DNA of 19,217 bases from DATJJW01 sp035491935 (GTDB lineage Bacteria > Pseudomonadota > Alphaproteobacteria > ATCC43930 > CGMCC-115725), in NCBI GenBank assembly GCA_035491935.1, contig DATJJW010000181.1, forward strand, positions 1 to 19,217. The letters are read 5' to 3'. The notes under the pieces are model-generated. The model ran no database searches and was not told the origin of the DNA. It saw nothing but the letters and a program-made list of their open reading frames with translations. This document shows positions 9,385 to 17,499 of this stretch, one piece after another (within the stretch, counting starts at the first letter, position 1; the number at the start of each line of letters is the position of its first letter). Both the position numbers and the translations under genes were made by a program.

Positions 9385-10065
9385 ATGAGCACGGTTCAGG
9401 AGCTCAAACAGAAGCTGGTCGACGCCATCCTGATGATGGAGCGGGCGCAGATCATCGACTTCAACGGGCATTTTTCGGCCCGGGTACCGGGCACCGACCA
9501 CATCCTCATCAATTCGGGTGCCTCGGTGCGCAGCGCGCTCACCGTGGACGACATCATCGCCATCGACCTCGACGGCAAGCCGGTCGGCGATACGCGCGTG
9601 CCGCCGATGGAATACCATATCCATACCGAGATCTTCCGCCGCCGCCCCGACGTGCACGCGGTGGTCCATACCCACCCCCTATGGTCGATGGTGTTGAGCA
9701 TGGCCGGCCATCCGGTGCTGCCCGTGATCATGCAATCGGCGGTGATGGGCGAGGTCCGCCGCTTCGGCAAGATCACGTCGATCAACACCAAGCCGCTGGG
9801 CGAGGCGCTGGCCGAAGAGCTGGGCGACAATCGCATCGTCACGCTGAAGAGCCACGGCGCGGTGATCGCCGCCGAGGGCATCCTGGAGGCCTTCGTGCTG
9901 GGGGTCTATCTGGAAGAGACCGCGCAGCGCCAACACCTGGCCATGCAGGTCGGTACGCCGACCCAGCTCACGGCCGAGGAGATCGTCACCATCCGCAACA
10001 ATCTGTGGAAGCCACACCTGCTGCAGAAGATCTGGGACTATCACCACGCGAAGCTGCACCGATAG
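9385..10065 (+). CDS. Class II aldolase/adducin-family protein
   Basis: 226 residues, a typical single-domain zinc aldolase or epimerase length. The family's active-site residues are all present and in register with L-fuculose-1-phosphate aldolase: Glu76 (PMEYHIHTE, catalytic base) and zinc ligands His95 and His97 (VVHTHP) and His157 (KSHGAV). Likely reactions are retro-aldol cleavage or decarboxylation of a small sugar phosphate or keto acid; the exact substrate cannot be assigned. GAGGA at 9376-9380 lies 4 bases before the ATG. The gene starts 57 bases after the HigA-like gene and could be transcribed with it. It is convergent with the FkbM gene, with two palindromic repeats between them. 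Confidence 0.88.
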   Translation: MSTVQELKQKLVDAILMMERAQIIDFNGHFSARVPGTDHILINSGASVRSALTVDDIIAIDLDGKPVGDTRVPPMEYHIHTEIFRRRPDVHAVVHTHPLWSMVLSMAGHPVLPVIMQSAVMGEVRRFGKITSINTKPLGEALAEELGDNRIVTLKSHGAVIAAEGILEAFVLGVYLEETAQRQHLAMQVGTPTQLTAEEIVTIRNNLWKPHLLQKIWDYHHAKLHR

Positions 10066-10112
10066 TCTCGATATTAGAGCAGCGCGCCTCTAATCTGAAC
10101 CATGTTTCCCCG

Positions 10113-10174
10113 CGTCATGGCCGGGCTTGACCCGGCCATCTTCGTGGATCACCGGGTCAAGCCCGGTGATGACG
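10113..10174. repeat. Paired palindromic (REP-like) intergenic repeat
   Basis: Two adjacent hairpins, ATGGCCGGG-CTTGA-CCCGGCCAT (10117-10139) and ATCACCGGG-TCAAG-CCCGGTGAT (10148-10170). Each is a perfect 9-bp stem with a 5-base loop, and the second is nearly the reverse complement of the first. Outer CGTCAT (10113-10118) and ATGACG (10169-10174) close a larger dyad. This form is common between alphaproteobacterial genes. Lying just past the aldolase stop, it may act as a terminator or mRNA stabiliser. Confidence 0.75.
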
Positions 10175-10251
10175 GAAAAGGTGGTTCGATCCTTGATCCA
10201 TACTTCACGCTCAATGCTTTAAGTTCAGCTGGACGACTGCCCGGAAGGCGA

Positions 10252-10350
10252 CTCTGGTGAGACGTATAGCGAGTGATTTGCGAGCACCGGAGCGTACTTC
10301 GGTACGTGAGCACCGGCGCGCGGGAAATCGCCGCTAGACGGCCGCCAGAG
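10252..10350. repeat. Second long imperfect palindrome with TTCG tetraloop, overlapping 3' end of fkbM-type gene
   Basis: The centre is CGTAC-TTCG-GTACG (10293-10306). It is flanked by two direct copies of GAGCACCGG (10282-10290 and 10308-10316), by partly complementary GATTT/AAATC segments, and by outer arms CTCTGG (10252-10257) and CCAGAG (10345-10350). The right part encodes the last residues and stop of the FkbM-like protein. It resembles repeats found at gene ends in Rhizobiales and Rhodospirillales; copy number could not be checked. Confidence 0.5.
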
Positions 10351-11164
10351 CGCCTTCGGGCCGTCTGAACAATACGTTGCGCCGCTCGGCCGAGACCATG
10401 TCTCGGTCCTCTTCCAGCCCCGCTTCGGCCAGTAGGCGCCTTATGCCGGCGCCACCGGCATCGCGCACGCCGCCATCGATCTCGACCATGACGCTGCGCA
10501 CCCCTTTCAGGGTCTGCGTGGCGCCAGCGAGAATCTTCTCCTCGATACTGTCGACATCAAGCTTGATGTGGTCCGGCGGCGGCACCTGGAATTGGGCAAT
10601 GAAGGCGTCGATGCCGTAGCCCAGCACCCATTGCTCATGCGGGTCCTTCAGCACGCGCAGCACCGTTTCGTTCTGGCCGAAAGCATGCATGGAATGGCCG
10701 GCCTCGGTCGAAGCCATGCGCAGGCGTTCCAGATGATTATGGGAGTCGAAGGCCAGGCACAACGCCTTGATCCGCCCGCCCAGCCTACTCAGCTCGATGT
10801 TCCGCATCATGTTGGCATATGTGGCGGCACTCGGCTCGAAGGCCATGACGTCGAGACCACGCTTGGCGGCGTAGAGCGCGTATGTGCCGACATTGGCGCC
10901 GATGTCCCACAAGCGCTCGTCCGGCGCCAGGCCGTCGATCCACCGGATCGTCTCCGGCTCGGCCGTATAGAGATGCGCGGGATCGATCAGCGCGCGGCCG
11001 GATGACGCCTCGAAGACCAGCGGTCCCGCTTGCGTCTCCACCTGCCAGAGCGGACGCATCAGCCTGGAGGCCTCGGCCAGCGCCATAGCCCGCCGATAAG
11101 GGGTATGCCATCGGGTGACCATACGTCCGCCAGCAGCGACGATCCGTGCTAAAGTCTTGCTCAT
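10334..11164 (-). CDS. FkbM-family SAM-dependent methyltransferase
   Basis: 276 residues. Motif I is Asp87-Ile-Gly-Ala-Asn-Val-Gly93 (LWDIGANVGTYALYAAKRG), followed by AFEPSAATYANMMRNIEL, where Glu110 should bind the SAM ribose. The later segment HIKLDVDSIEEKILAGA is the FkbM-family block. Members O-methylate sugars or lipids of surface polysaccharides, or polyketides; no substrate can be named. The start at 11164 is chosen because AGGGA lies 5 bases upstream; the frame stays open to 11284, but the extra 40 residues are unlike the family. The last codons lie inside a palindromic repeat. The gene is monocistronic, and other glycan-type genes (13779-16862) are about 2.7 kb away. Confidence 0.88.
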   Translation of the reverse strand: MSKTLARIVAAGGRMVTRWHTPYRRAMALAEASRLMRPLWQVETQAGPLVFEASSGRALIDPAHLYTAEPETIRWIDGLAPDERLWDIGANVGTYALYAAKRGLDVMAFEPSAATYANMMRNIELSRLGGRIKALCLAFDSHNHLERLRMASTEAGHSMHAFGQNETVLRVLKDPHEQWVLGYGIDAFIAQFQVPPPDHIKLDVDSIEEKILAGATQTLKGVRSVMVEIDGGVRDAGGAGIRRLLAEAGLEEDRDMVSAERRNVLFRRPEGALAAV

Positions 11165-11228
11165 CGCTTCCCTTAATATGCAGGCATGGGCGGTTTTGGG
11201 GCGGCACCATAGCGCCGCCTTCGCATAG

Positions 11229-11387
11229 CGACCACCAATAATCCCGCCGGCAACAAGGCAATCGATCCCGCTGGTCGAACGCATCGATAACGCCGGCGCG
11301 TTGCTCTATGCCCTGGGCGGCATGGCCTGCTTCGCCCTGCCGCCCTTCCTGGCGCTCACCACGCTCTTCCTCAAGATCGAAGCTTGA
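11229..11387 (+). pseudogene. Possible C-terminal remnant of a membrane protein
   Basis: An open frame with no credible start reads, from about 11259, IPLVERIDNAGALLYALGG and then a hydrophobic helix ending FLKIEA before TGA at 11385-11387. It overlaps the end of the minus-strand hydrolase gene by 17 bases. The hydrophobic stretch looks like a final transmembrane helix, so it could be the tail of a decayed gene. The frame is short and chance is a real alternative. Confidence 0.2.
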
Positions 11388-12291
11388 GGAAGTCGAGCAG
11401 CCGCGTTGCCAGCTCCTTCGGCCGTTCTTCCTGCAGGAGATGGCCGCAATCGAGCGCCGCGCCCTCGACCGTCGTATCCGAGACCTCGCGCCATGTCGCC
11501 ATCACGTCATAGAGCTCGCCGACCGTGCCCTTCGCGCCCCACAGCGCCAGCAGCGGCTGGGTCAGGCGCCGGCCGGCCTCGGCATCGGCCCGGTCATGGT
11601 CGAGATCGATGGTGTTGGCCGCGCGGTAATCCTCGCAGATCGCATGGATGGCGGCCGGGTCGTCGTAGCAGCGCAGATACTCCTGGACCAGCTGTTCCTC
11701 CGGCACGCCCAGCGTGCGGCTCTGCCCAGCCAGATGATGCCGCAGATAGAATTCCGTATCGCCGGCGATCAGCCTTTCGGGCAGGGGATGCGGCTGGACC
11801 AGGAAGAACCACCAGAAATAGCGCGTGGCGAAGGCCCGGTCGGTGCGCGCATACATGGTCGCGGTCGGCGCGATGTCGAGCACGGCCAGGCGCTCGACCT
11901 TGGCCGCATGGTCCAGTGCCATGCGATGGGCGACCCGTCCGCCCCGATCATGGCCGACGACGGCAAAACGCTCGAAGCCCAGATGCTGCATCAGCCCCAC
12001 CTGGTCCGCTGCCATGGCGCGCTTCGAATAGGTCGCATGGCCGTGATCGCTAGGCGGTTTCGCCGAGTCGCCATAGCCGCGCAAATCGGCCGCGACCACG
12101 GTGAAATCCCGCGCCAGGATCGGCGCCACGTGAAGCCAGGTCGCATGGGTCTGCGGGTGACCATGCAGCAGCAAGACGGGCGGCCCCTTGCCTCCTTGTG
12201 CCGCGCGGATGCGCATGCCGGCATCGGGTCCGGTATCCAGCGTGACGTCCAGGGCGTCGAAGCCCGGCAGCAGCGTATGTGACGGCACCAT
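11371..12291 (-). CDS. Alpha/beta hydrolase, haloacetate-dehalogenase-like
   Basis: 306 residues. The order of motifs follows fluoroacetate dehalogenases: oxyanion segment LLLHGHPQTHATW (41-52), DLRGYGDS (69-76), nucleophile elbow Gly113-His-Asp115-Arg116-Gly-Gly-Arg119, acid Asp139 (LDIAPT), cap segment RYFWWFFLVQPHPLPERLI (157-175), CEDYRAA with Tyr222, and base His284 (CGHLLQEE). The nucleophile is Asp, as in dehalogenases and epoxide hydrolases, and both carboxylate-binding Arg residues are kept. The halide-stabilising His of fluoroacetate dehalogenase is replaced by Trp160, followed by the conserved Trp161, so activity on fluoroacetate is doubtful. The start at 12291 has AGGAGG 6 bases upstream. 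The gene is divergent from chrA. No signal peptide, so cytoplasmic. Confidence 0.85.
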   Translation of the reverse strand: MVPSHTLLPGFDALDVTLDTGPDAGMRIRAAQGGKGPPVLLLHGHPQTHATWLHVAPILARDFTVVAADLRGYGDSAKPPSDHGHATYSKRAMAADQVGLMQHLGFERFAVVGHDRGGRVAHRMALDHAAKVERLAVLDIAPTATMYARTDRAFATRYFWWFFLVQPHPLPERLIAGDTEFYLRHHLAGQSRTLGVPEEQLVQEYLRCYDDPAAIHAICEDYRAANTIDLDHDRADAEAGRRLTQPLLALWGAKGTVGELYDVMATWREVSDTTVEGAALDCGHLLQEERPKELATRLLDFLKLRS

Positions 12292-12542
12292 GTCTTCCCT
12301 CCTTTGGCGCTGCGCGACCTTCACCCGAAAAGAGAATTACCGTACGAATGCCTGGCCGCCGTTATCATGCGCCATGCTCCGCTCCCGCCGGAGTCCGTCA
12401 ACGGGATGTGAGCACTTGCGTCTTCCGACATTATGGGCCTTGTGTGCTGCCCATGTCGAAGGCGGGGTGCACCGGCCTTACGATTTCATCGGTACCGTCG
12501 GGGAGATGATGCAGCTTGGCCTCCTGTCAGCCTGATCCATCC

Positions 12543-13754
12543 ATGCCGGCGGGAACGGAAGCCACCGCACGTCCCTCCGGATCGCCGCTCGAAATCCTGC
12601 TCATCTTCCTGCGCCTGGGCTGTACGTGCTTCGGCGGACCGATCGCGCATCTCGGCTATTTCCGGGCGGAATTTGTCGAACGCAGGCAATGGCTGACCGA
12701 GCGGGCCTATGTGGACCTGGTCGCACTGTCGCAGTTTCTGCCCGGCCCTGCCTCCAGCCAGACCGGCTTTGGCATCGGCCTGACGCGCGGCGGTCTCCTG
12801 GGCGGATTGGCAGCCTGGACGGGCTTCACCATCCCCTCGGCAATGCTGCTGATCCTGTTTGCCTACGGCGCAGGCAGCATTGCCGGCTCACCGGCCGGCG
12901 CCGGATTGCTGCATGGGCTCAAGCTCGTCGCCGTCGCGATCGTGGCGCAAGCCGTCATGGGCATGGCGCGCAGCCTATGCCCGGATCGCGCGCGGGCCTC
13001 GATCGCGATCGCCGCGCTGATCGTGATGGTGGTCGCACCATGGTCGCTCTTCCAGATCGGCACGATCGTCGCCGGCGGCATCACCGGTTGGCTGCTGTGC
13101 GGCACTGACGGCGAGGCCGCGTCCGACGGCCTCGCCATGCCGGTGTCACGGCGGTTCGGCATATCCTGCCTGATCATCTTCTTCGCGTTACTGGCCCTTT
13201 CGTTTGTACCGGTGCCGGCCGGCCCGCTGGCGCTGTTCGACGCGTTCTATCGCTCCGGCGCCCTCGTATTCGGCGGCGGTCATGTCGTGCTGCCCTTGCT
13301 GCGCAATGCCGTCGTCGTACCGGGCTGGGTACCGGACGGCACTTTCCTCGCAGGATATGGCGCGGCACAGGCCGTACCCGGCCCGCTATTCACCTTCGCG
13401 GCTTATCTCGGTGTCGCCGCCGGCATTCCGCCCAGCGGTGTCGCGGGCGCAGCGATCGCGCTGGCGGCGATTTTCATGCCGGGGATTCTCTGCCTTCTGG
13501 GAACCTTGCCCTTTTGGCATGGACTCCGAAGCAGACCAGGCGCCCAAGCAGCGATACGCGGCACCAACGCTGCGGTCGTCGGCCTGCTGGGCGCGGCGCT
13601 CTATAACCCGGTTTGGATAAGCGCGGTGCGGCGGCCGGCGGATTTTGCCGTCGCCGCGGCGGGCTTTGTCCTCCTCACTGTCTGGCGCGCCCCGCCCCTG
13701 CTGGTGGTCGTGCTCGCGGCCGTGGCCGGCATCGGCCTGGGTTTCGCGACCTGA
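12543..13754 (+). CDS. chrA: Long-chain chromate transporter ChrA
   Basis: About 403 residues, an inner-membrane protein with two homologous CHR halves. The N-half (about 15-185) has FGGP at 30-33 and LPGPASSQ at 66-73. The C-half (about 220-395) repeats the pattern with FGGGHVVLP from 243 and AVPGPLF around 278-283. Many hydrophobic helices are evident. The family exports chromate, probably driven by the proton gradient, and some members move sulfate-like anions. No chrB, chrC or chrF gene is adjacent. The start is uncertain: ATG 12543 lacks a ribosome site, while TTG 12516 has GGGGAG about 10 bases upstream and adds 9 residues. It is divergent from the hydrolase and ends 24 bases before the convergent glycosyltransferase gene. 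Confidence 0.92.
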   Translation: MPAGTEATARPSGSPLEILLIFLRLGCTCFGGPIAHLGYFRAEFVERRQWLTERAYVDLVALSQFLPGPASSQTGFGIGLTRGGLLGGLAAWTGFTIPSAMLLILFAYGAGSIAGSPAGAGLLHGLKLVAVAIVAQAVMGMARSLCPDRARASIAIAALIVMVVAPWSLFQIGTIVAGGITGWLLCGTDGEAASDGLAMPVSRRFGISCLIIFFALLALSFVPVPAGPLALFDAFYRSGALVFGGGHVVLPLLRNAVVVPGWVPDGTFLAGYGAAQAVPGPLFTFAAYLGVAAGIPPSGVAGAAIALAAIFMPGILCLLGTLPFWHGLRSRPGAQAAIRGTNAAVVGLLGAALYNPVWISAVRRPADFAVAAAGFVLLTVWRAPPLLVVVLAAVAGIGLGFAT

Positions 13755-13778
13755 TCAAGGGCCTGGAGCCCACCCCTC

Positions 13779-16700
13779 TTAAGCCCTCTCGTTCAGCGCG
13801 GCCTCGACCGCCTTGACCACGCCGGCCCAATCGCCTGGGCTCGGCTGACGGAACAGCCGGGCCGAGGGATACCAGGGGCTGTCGCTCCGCTCCAGCATCC
13901 AGCGCCAATCGGGCGCGTGCGGCAGCAACAGCCAGACCGGCTTGCCCATCGCGCCGGCAAGGTGCGCCACCGAGGTATCGACCGTGATCACCAAATCGAG
14001 GGCGGCGACAAGCGCGGCCGTCGCGGCCATGTCGGTCAGCTCCGAGGCGACGTCGGCGATGAAGCCGTGGCTCTCCAGCACCGCCTTCTCCACCTCGCCG
14101 GCTTCCTTCTGCAGCGAGACCCAGGAAACGCCGTCCAATTGCAGCAGCGGCGCCACTGCCGTCGCCGGCATCGAGCGGTTGCGGTCGTTGCCATGCTCCT
14201 TGCGGCCCTTCCAGACCAGCCCGACCTTACGGCCGTCGAGCGTCTCGAGCCGCGCGCGCCAGGATGTCACCGCCGCGGCATCCGCCTCGACATAGGCTTC
14301 GGCCACCGGCAACGCCGCCAGATCGATGCCGAGCAGGCCAGCGAGATCCAGCAGGGAAACGTAGAGGTCATGCACCGGCAGCGCCTGTTCCGGCCCGTTC
14401 AAGGCGTCGAGACCGAGCCAACCGGCATTGGGGACGGCCTGGAGCAGCGGCAGCAGCGGCTGCTGCACGATCAGCGACAGGCTGGCGGGCTCCAGCTTCT
14501 TGCGCAGGGCCGGGATGAAGCGGATGAATTGCAGCGTGTCGCCCAGGCCCTGCTCCGCATGGATCAGCAGGCGCTTGCCCTTGAGCGGCTCGCCCTTCCA
14601 GCGCGGCGTCGACAGGCTGACCTCGGGTGCGGCGCCGGCACGCGCGCGTTCCGCCCAGCCGCGCCATCCCCCGGCCAGGTCGCCGGCGACAAGCTCGGTC
14701 AGCCCCTTGTTGAAGCTCAGGATCGGCCGCGCCGCGTCCAGCTCGGCCGGCAGATTGTCCTCGATCAGCCGGTAGATGGTCAGGGATTCGTCCAGCCGCC
14801 CCTGTTCGCGCAGTGCCCGGGCGAGGTTGACGCCGGCATCGAGCGAATGCGGTTCCAGGTCGATGACCTCACGATAAAGCGCCTCGGCGGCGACCGGATC
14901 GCCCTGCAGCATGAGCGCGTTGGCGAGGTTGAGCTTGACCGCCGGCGTCGTCGCCGCCATCGCCTCTGCCTGGCGCAGCACCTCGACCGCCCCGTCGATG
15001 TCGCCCTTTTCCATCAACGCCACGCCCAGATTCATGGGTGCGGTCGGGCTGCCCGGCATCAGCTCGACCGCCCGGCGGAACAGCGGCACGGCCTCGTCCA
15101 TCCGGCCTTGAGCCTGACGCAGGATGCCGAAATTGTTGCAGATGCTGCCAAGCGTTGGATCGAGCGTCATCGCAGCCTCATAGGCCTGGGCCGCATCGTC
15201 GAAGCGGCCGGCATGACGCAGCGCCTCGCCGTGATCGTTGTAGAAGGCGGCGGAATCCTTCATGAGCTCGACTGCGGCGCCGGTCAATTGCACCGCCGCG
15301 TCGATCTTGCCGAGCTGCAGGGCCATGACGCCCATCATATGCAGGGTCGGCGCATGGTCCGTCTGCTTGGCCAGCGCCGCCTGATAGTAGCGATTGGCCG
15401 TCTGCAGGTCGCCGGCGCCATGGGCGGCCACCCCCTTGTCATAGAGCGCCTCGACCGATTCATCCTCGGGCGCGGCATCGCCCTTCTGCAGCAGCCACCG
15501 GTGGTGGCCATGCAGCACCGCGGGCAGCAGATCGACGCCGGAACGCTCGGCGAAGCCTTTCAGGGCTACGCCGAGCACACCGCCATCCTCGACCGCGCCC
15601 TCGCCGATCATCATGCCCCCGGCTCGGAGTGCCGCCCAACCCGCGGCCACCGTCTCGACGATGGCGTCGGCGTCCTTCGGATTGACGGCCGGCTTCGCCC
15701 CAATATAGACGAGGTCGACCGAGAGGTTGGCGGCGGCCAACCAGCGCAGCGCGCCGCCCTCCTTGGCGGCAACGTCCGGCGGCAATGCCGCGATGCCGTT
15801 GTTGAAGCCCAGGTCGCGGATGCGCGTGTTCAGCACCGGCCCGGAATCCACCAGCAGGGTTAGCGCTTGGTCGTTGGTCGCGATCGCCCAACCAGCAATG
15901 TCGAACACGCCGATCTCGTCACCGAGGCCGAGCGCCAGCACCTCCATCGGCTTCAGCCGCTGCACCAGCTCGCGCACCAGCAGATCGTCGGCCGGCGGAA
16001 TCTTCGGCGCCGGCGTCTCCAGCCCGCGGAATCCCGCCACCGCATCGGCCAGCCGGACCACGCCGCGCTTCTGCTCCGAGGGCAGGATCACGCCCCGCTC
16101 GCGCAGCGCCTGCAAGCGGTTGAGATGCATCGAATCCCGGTGGTCCATGCGATAGTAGCTGGTCGCCTGGCCACTGGACTTGCCCGGCTTGCCGCTATCG
16201 ACCAGCGCCTGGAACACCAGCCGGTCCTCGCCCGAACCATCCTCGAACGGACTCATCGACCAGAGCGGCACCGCCGCCTCGCAGGCCAGCTTGTCGATCA
16301 CCAGCGTGGAGGTATCGATGAAGCCGCCGAATTTCTCGGTGAAGACGCCCTTGCCAGGGCCCACGGATTCCCAATCGTCGACCGCGAGCGGCGTTCCCGT
16401 CGCCTCATCGACGAACCAGCGGTCGGACCAGGCCCAGCCGGCGCCGCCATCGATGAGCGCCTTCAGGCTGGAGAGATGCGCCGGCCCCCACCAATTGTCG
16501 TCGTCGAGATAGGCGACGCAGCGGCTGTTGGCGAGATAGGTCAGGATGGTGCGCAACGCGCCGCTGAAACGGTTGGCGTGCAGGCCGCCATGGCGGACCG
16601 AGGTCGAGTAACCCGGCTCCAGCACGCAGAGCGCCATCGAGCCCGGGCATTCAGCCGCGAGCCGGTCGAGCTGGTGCATATCGCCCTGCGCCGCGTCGAT

Positions 16701-16862
16701 GCCGATCAGGATTTGCACCCGGCCCTTGATATCCTGCGCATAGATCGAGCGTACCGCCCGCTCCAGGCTGGGGCGCAGCACGGTCGGGATGACGACGGCC
16801 GCGTCGAAGGGTGTCTGCAGGTCGATGGGCGTGTTCTGATTGGCCGACAGCGCGCGGAACAT
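13779..16862 (-). CDS. Multi-module protein: GT2 glycosyltransferase, methyltransferase-like domain, TPRs, GT9-like glycosyltransferase
   Basis: About 1027 residues in four parts. (1) GT-A glycosyltransferase, about 15-270: VVIPTVLRPSLERAVRSIYA at the start, metal/nucleotide motif Asp120-Asp121-Asp122 (YLDDDNWWGP) and acceptor segment GEDRLVFQAL. (2) About 295-465, a Methyltransf_24-like Rossmann domain with a weak motif I (LALGLGDEIGVFD) and the VDLVYIGAKP and LRAGGMMIGEG blocks; it may be inactive. (3) TPRs from 471 to about 740, including NNFGILRQAQGRMDEAVPLF. (4) A C-terminal heptosyltransferase-like domain, about 755-1015: HAEQGLGDTLQF around 770, GLVWKGRKEH and VITVDTSVAHLAGAMGKPVW. It probably builds or transfers surface glycans. 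The start at 16862 has AGAGGA 12 bases upstream; ATG 16889 adds 9 residues without a ribosome site. No signal peptide. Confidence 0.88.
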   Translation of the reverse strand: MFRALSANQNTPIDLQTPFDAAVVIPTVLRPSLERAVRSIYAQDIKGRVQILIGIDAAQGDMHQLDRLAAECPGSMALCVLEPGYSTSVRHGGLHANRFSGALRTILTYLANSRCVAYLDDDNWWGPAHLSSLKALIDGGAGWAWSDRWFVDEATGTPLAVDDWESVGPGKGVFTEKFGGFIDTSTLVIDKLACEAAVPLWSMSPFEDGSGEDRLVFQALVDSGKPGKSSGQATSYYRMDHRDSMHLNRLQALRERGVILPSEQKRGVVRLADAVAGFRGLETPAPKIPPADDLLVRELVQRLKPMEVLALGLGDEIGVFDIAGWAIATNDQALTLLVDSGPVLNTRIRDLGFNNGIAALPPDVAAKEGGALRWLAAANLSVDLVYIGAKPAVNPKDADAIVETVAAGWAALRAGGMMIGEGAVEDGGVLGVALKGFAERSGVDLLPAVLHGHHRWLLQKGDAAPEDESVEALYDKGVAAHGAGDLQTANRYYQAALAKQTDHAPTLHMMGVMALQLGKIDAAVQLTGAAVELMKDSAAFYNDHGEALRHAGRFDDAAQAYEAAMTLDPTLGSICNNFGILRQAQGRMDEAVPLFRRAVELMPGSPTAPMNLGVALMEKGDIDGAVEVLRQAEAMAATTPAVKLNLANALMLQGDPVAAEALYREVIDLEPHSLDAGVNLARALREQGRLDESLTIYRLIEDNLPAELDAARPILSFNKGLTELVAGDLAGGWRGWAERARAGAAPEVSLSTPRWKGEPLKGKRLLIHAEQGLGDTLQFIRFIPALRKKLEPASLSLIVQQPLLPLLQAVPNAGWLGLDALNGPEQALPVHDLYVSLLDLAGLLGIDLAALPVAEAYVEADAAAVTSWRARLETLDGRKVGLVWKGRKEHGNDRNRSMPATAVAPLLQLDGVSWVSLQKEAGEVEKAVLESHGFIADVASELTDMAATAALVAALDLVITVDTSVAHLAGAMGKPVWLLLPHAPDWRWMLERSDSPWYPSARLFRQPSPGDWAGVVKAVEAALNERA

Positions 16863-16972
16863 GGGACAGCCGCATCCTCTTAGGAGCATTGGATATTTGA
16901 GCTATATACGATTATGGCCGAGGCGGGAATCCCGGCCGGACTCTTCGTTCATGTTCTAGGAAGGATCGGCCC

Positions 16973-17488
16973 ATGGCCCTGCGACTCCGGATCGTCCCGG
17001 TCGTTTTTTGCTTTGCCCTGGCTGGTATCCTGGTCCAGGGGCCCATGGCATTTGCCGCAGATTCGACCGAGGTCGGCAGCTTCAAGAACGATTGGACCGG
17101 CAACGGCCTGGTCGTCGAGGCCATCGCCGATCCCAAGGTCAAGGGCGTCACCTGCCACCTCGTGCATTTCTCGCGCTCACTGCTCGACCGCCTGACCAAA
17201 GGCAACATGTTCGAGGATCCGTCGAATGCCTCGATCTCCTGCCGCCAGACCGGCCCCATCACCATCGGCAACATCGATACCTCCTCCTCCGGCGAGGAGG
17301 TGTTCTCCGAACGCGCCAGCCTGATCTTCAAATCGATCGCGATCCGCCGCCTCTACGACCGGAAGAACGACACGCTGATCTATGTCAGCTATTCGCGGCA
17401 GGTGAAGAATGCGAGCGCCAAGATGGGCATCTCCACCGTGCCGCTCGGCCCTGCCAACGCGACCTGGACCGGCCGGAAGCCAAGCTGA
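16973..17488 (+). CDS. creA: CreA family periplasmic protein
   Basis: 171 residues. A signal peptide is present: Arg at 4 and 6, a hydrophobic core, and a probable cut after Ala-Phe-Ala near residue 28. The mature part matches the CreA family from end to end: VGSFKNDWTGNGLVVEAIAD, Cys61 (VKGVTCHLVHFSR), Cys90 (ISCRQTGPI), EEVFSERASLIFKSIAIRRLYD and YVSYSRQV..KMGISTVPL. The two Cys could form a disulfide. The biochemical role of CreA is not established. AAGGA lies 7 bases before the ATG. The gene is divergent from the glycosyltransferase gene and followed after 11 bases by the FAD oxidoreductase, so the two probably share an mRNA. Confidence 0.92.
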   Translation: MALRLRIVPVVFCFALAGILVQGPMAFAADSTEVGSFKNDWTGNGLVVEAIADPKVKGVTCHLVHFSRSLLDRLTKGNMFEDPSNASISCRQTGPITIGNIDTSSSGEEVFSERASLIFKSIAIRRLYDRKNDTLIYVSYSRQVKNASAKMGISTVPLGPANATWTGRKPS

Positions 17489-17499
17489 GTTCGAATTCC

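Noticed and set aside
10113..10350. Palindromes between the aldolase and FkbM genes as a CRISPR array or att site
   Set aside because: There are no regularly spaced identical repeats with unique spacers, no cas genes, and no integrase or tRNA. The two elements are unlike each other and fit REP-type repeats better.
12188..12535. Plus-strand frame ending HRPYDFIGTVGEMMQLGLLSA just before chrA
   Set aside because: The tail looks protein-like, but the upstream part is antisense to the hydrolase start, there is no ribosome site, and no family was recognised. The GGGGAG in it more likely serves chrA.
13917..15863. 648-codon plus-strand frame opposite the glycosyltransferase/TPR gene
   Set aside because: The composition is an artefact-like mix of His, Arg and Gln with no domain, and the minus-strand gene is supported by four recognisable modules.
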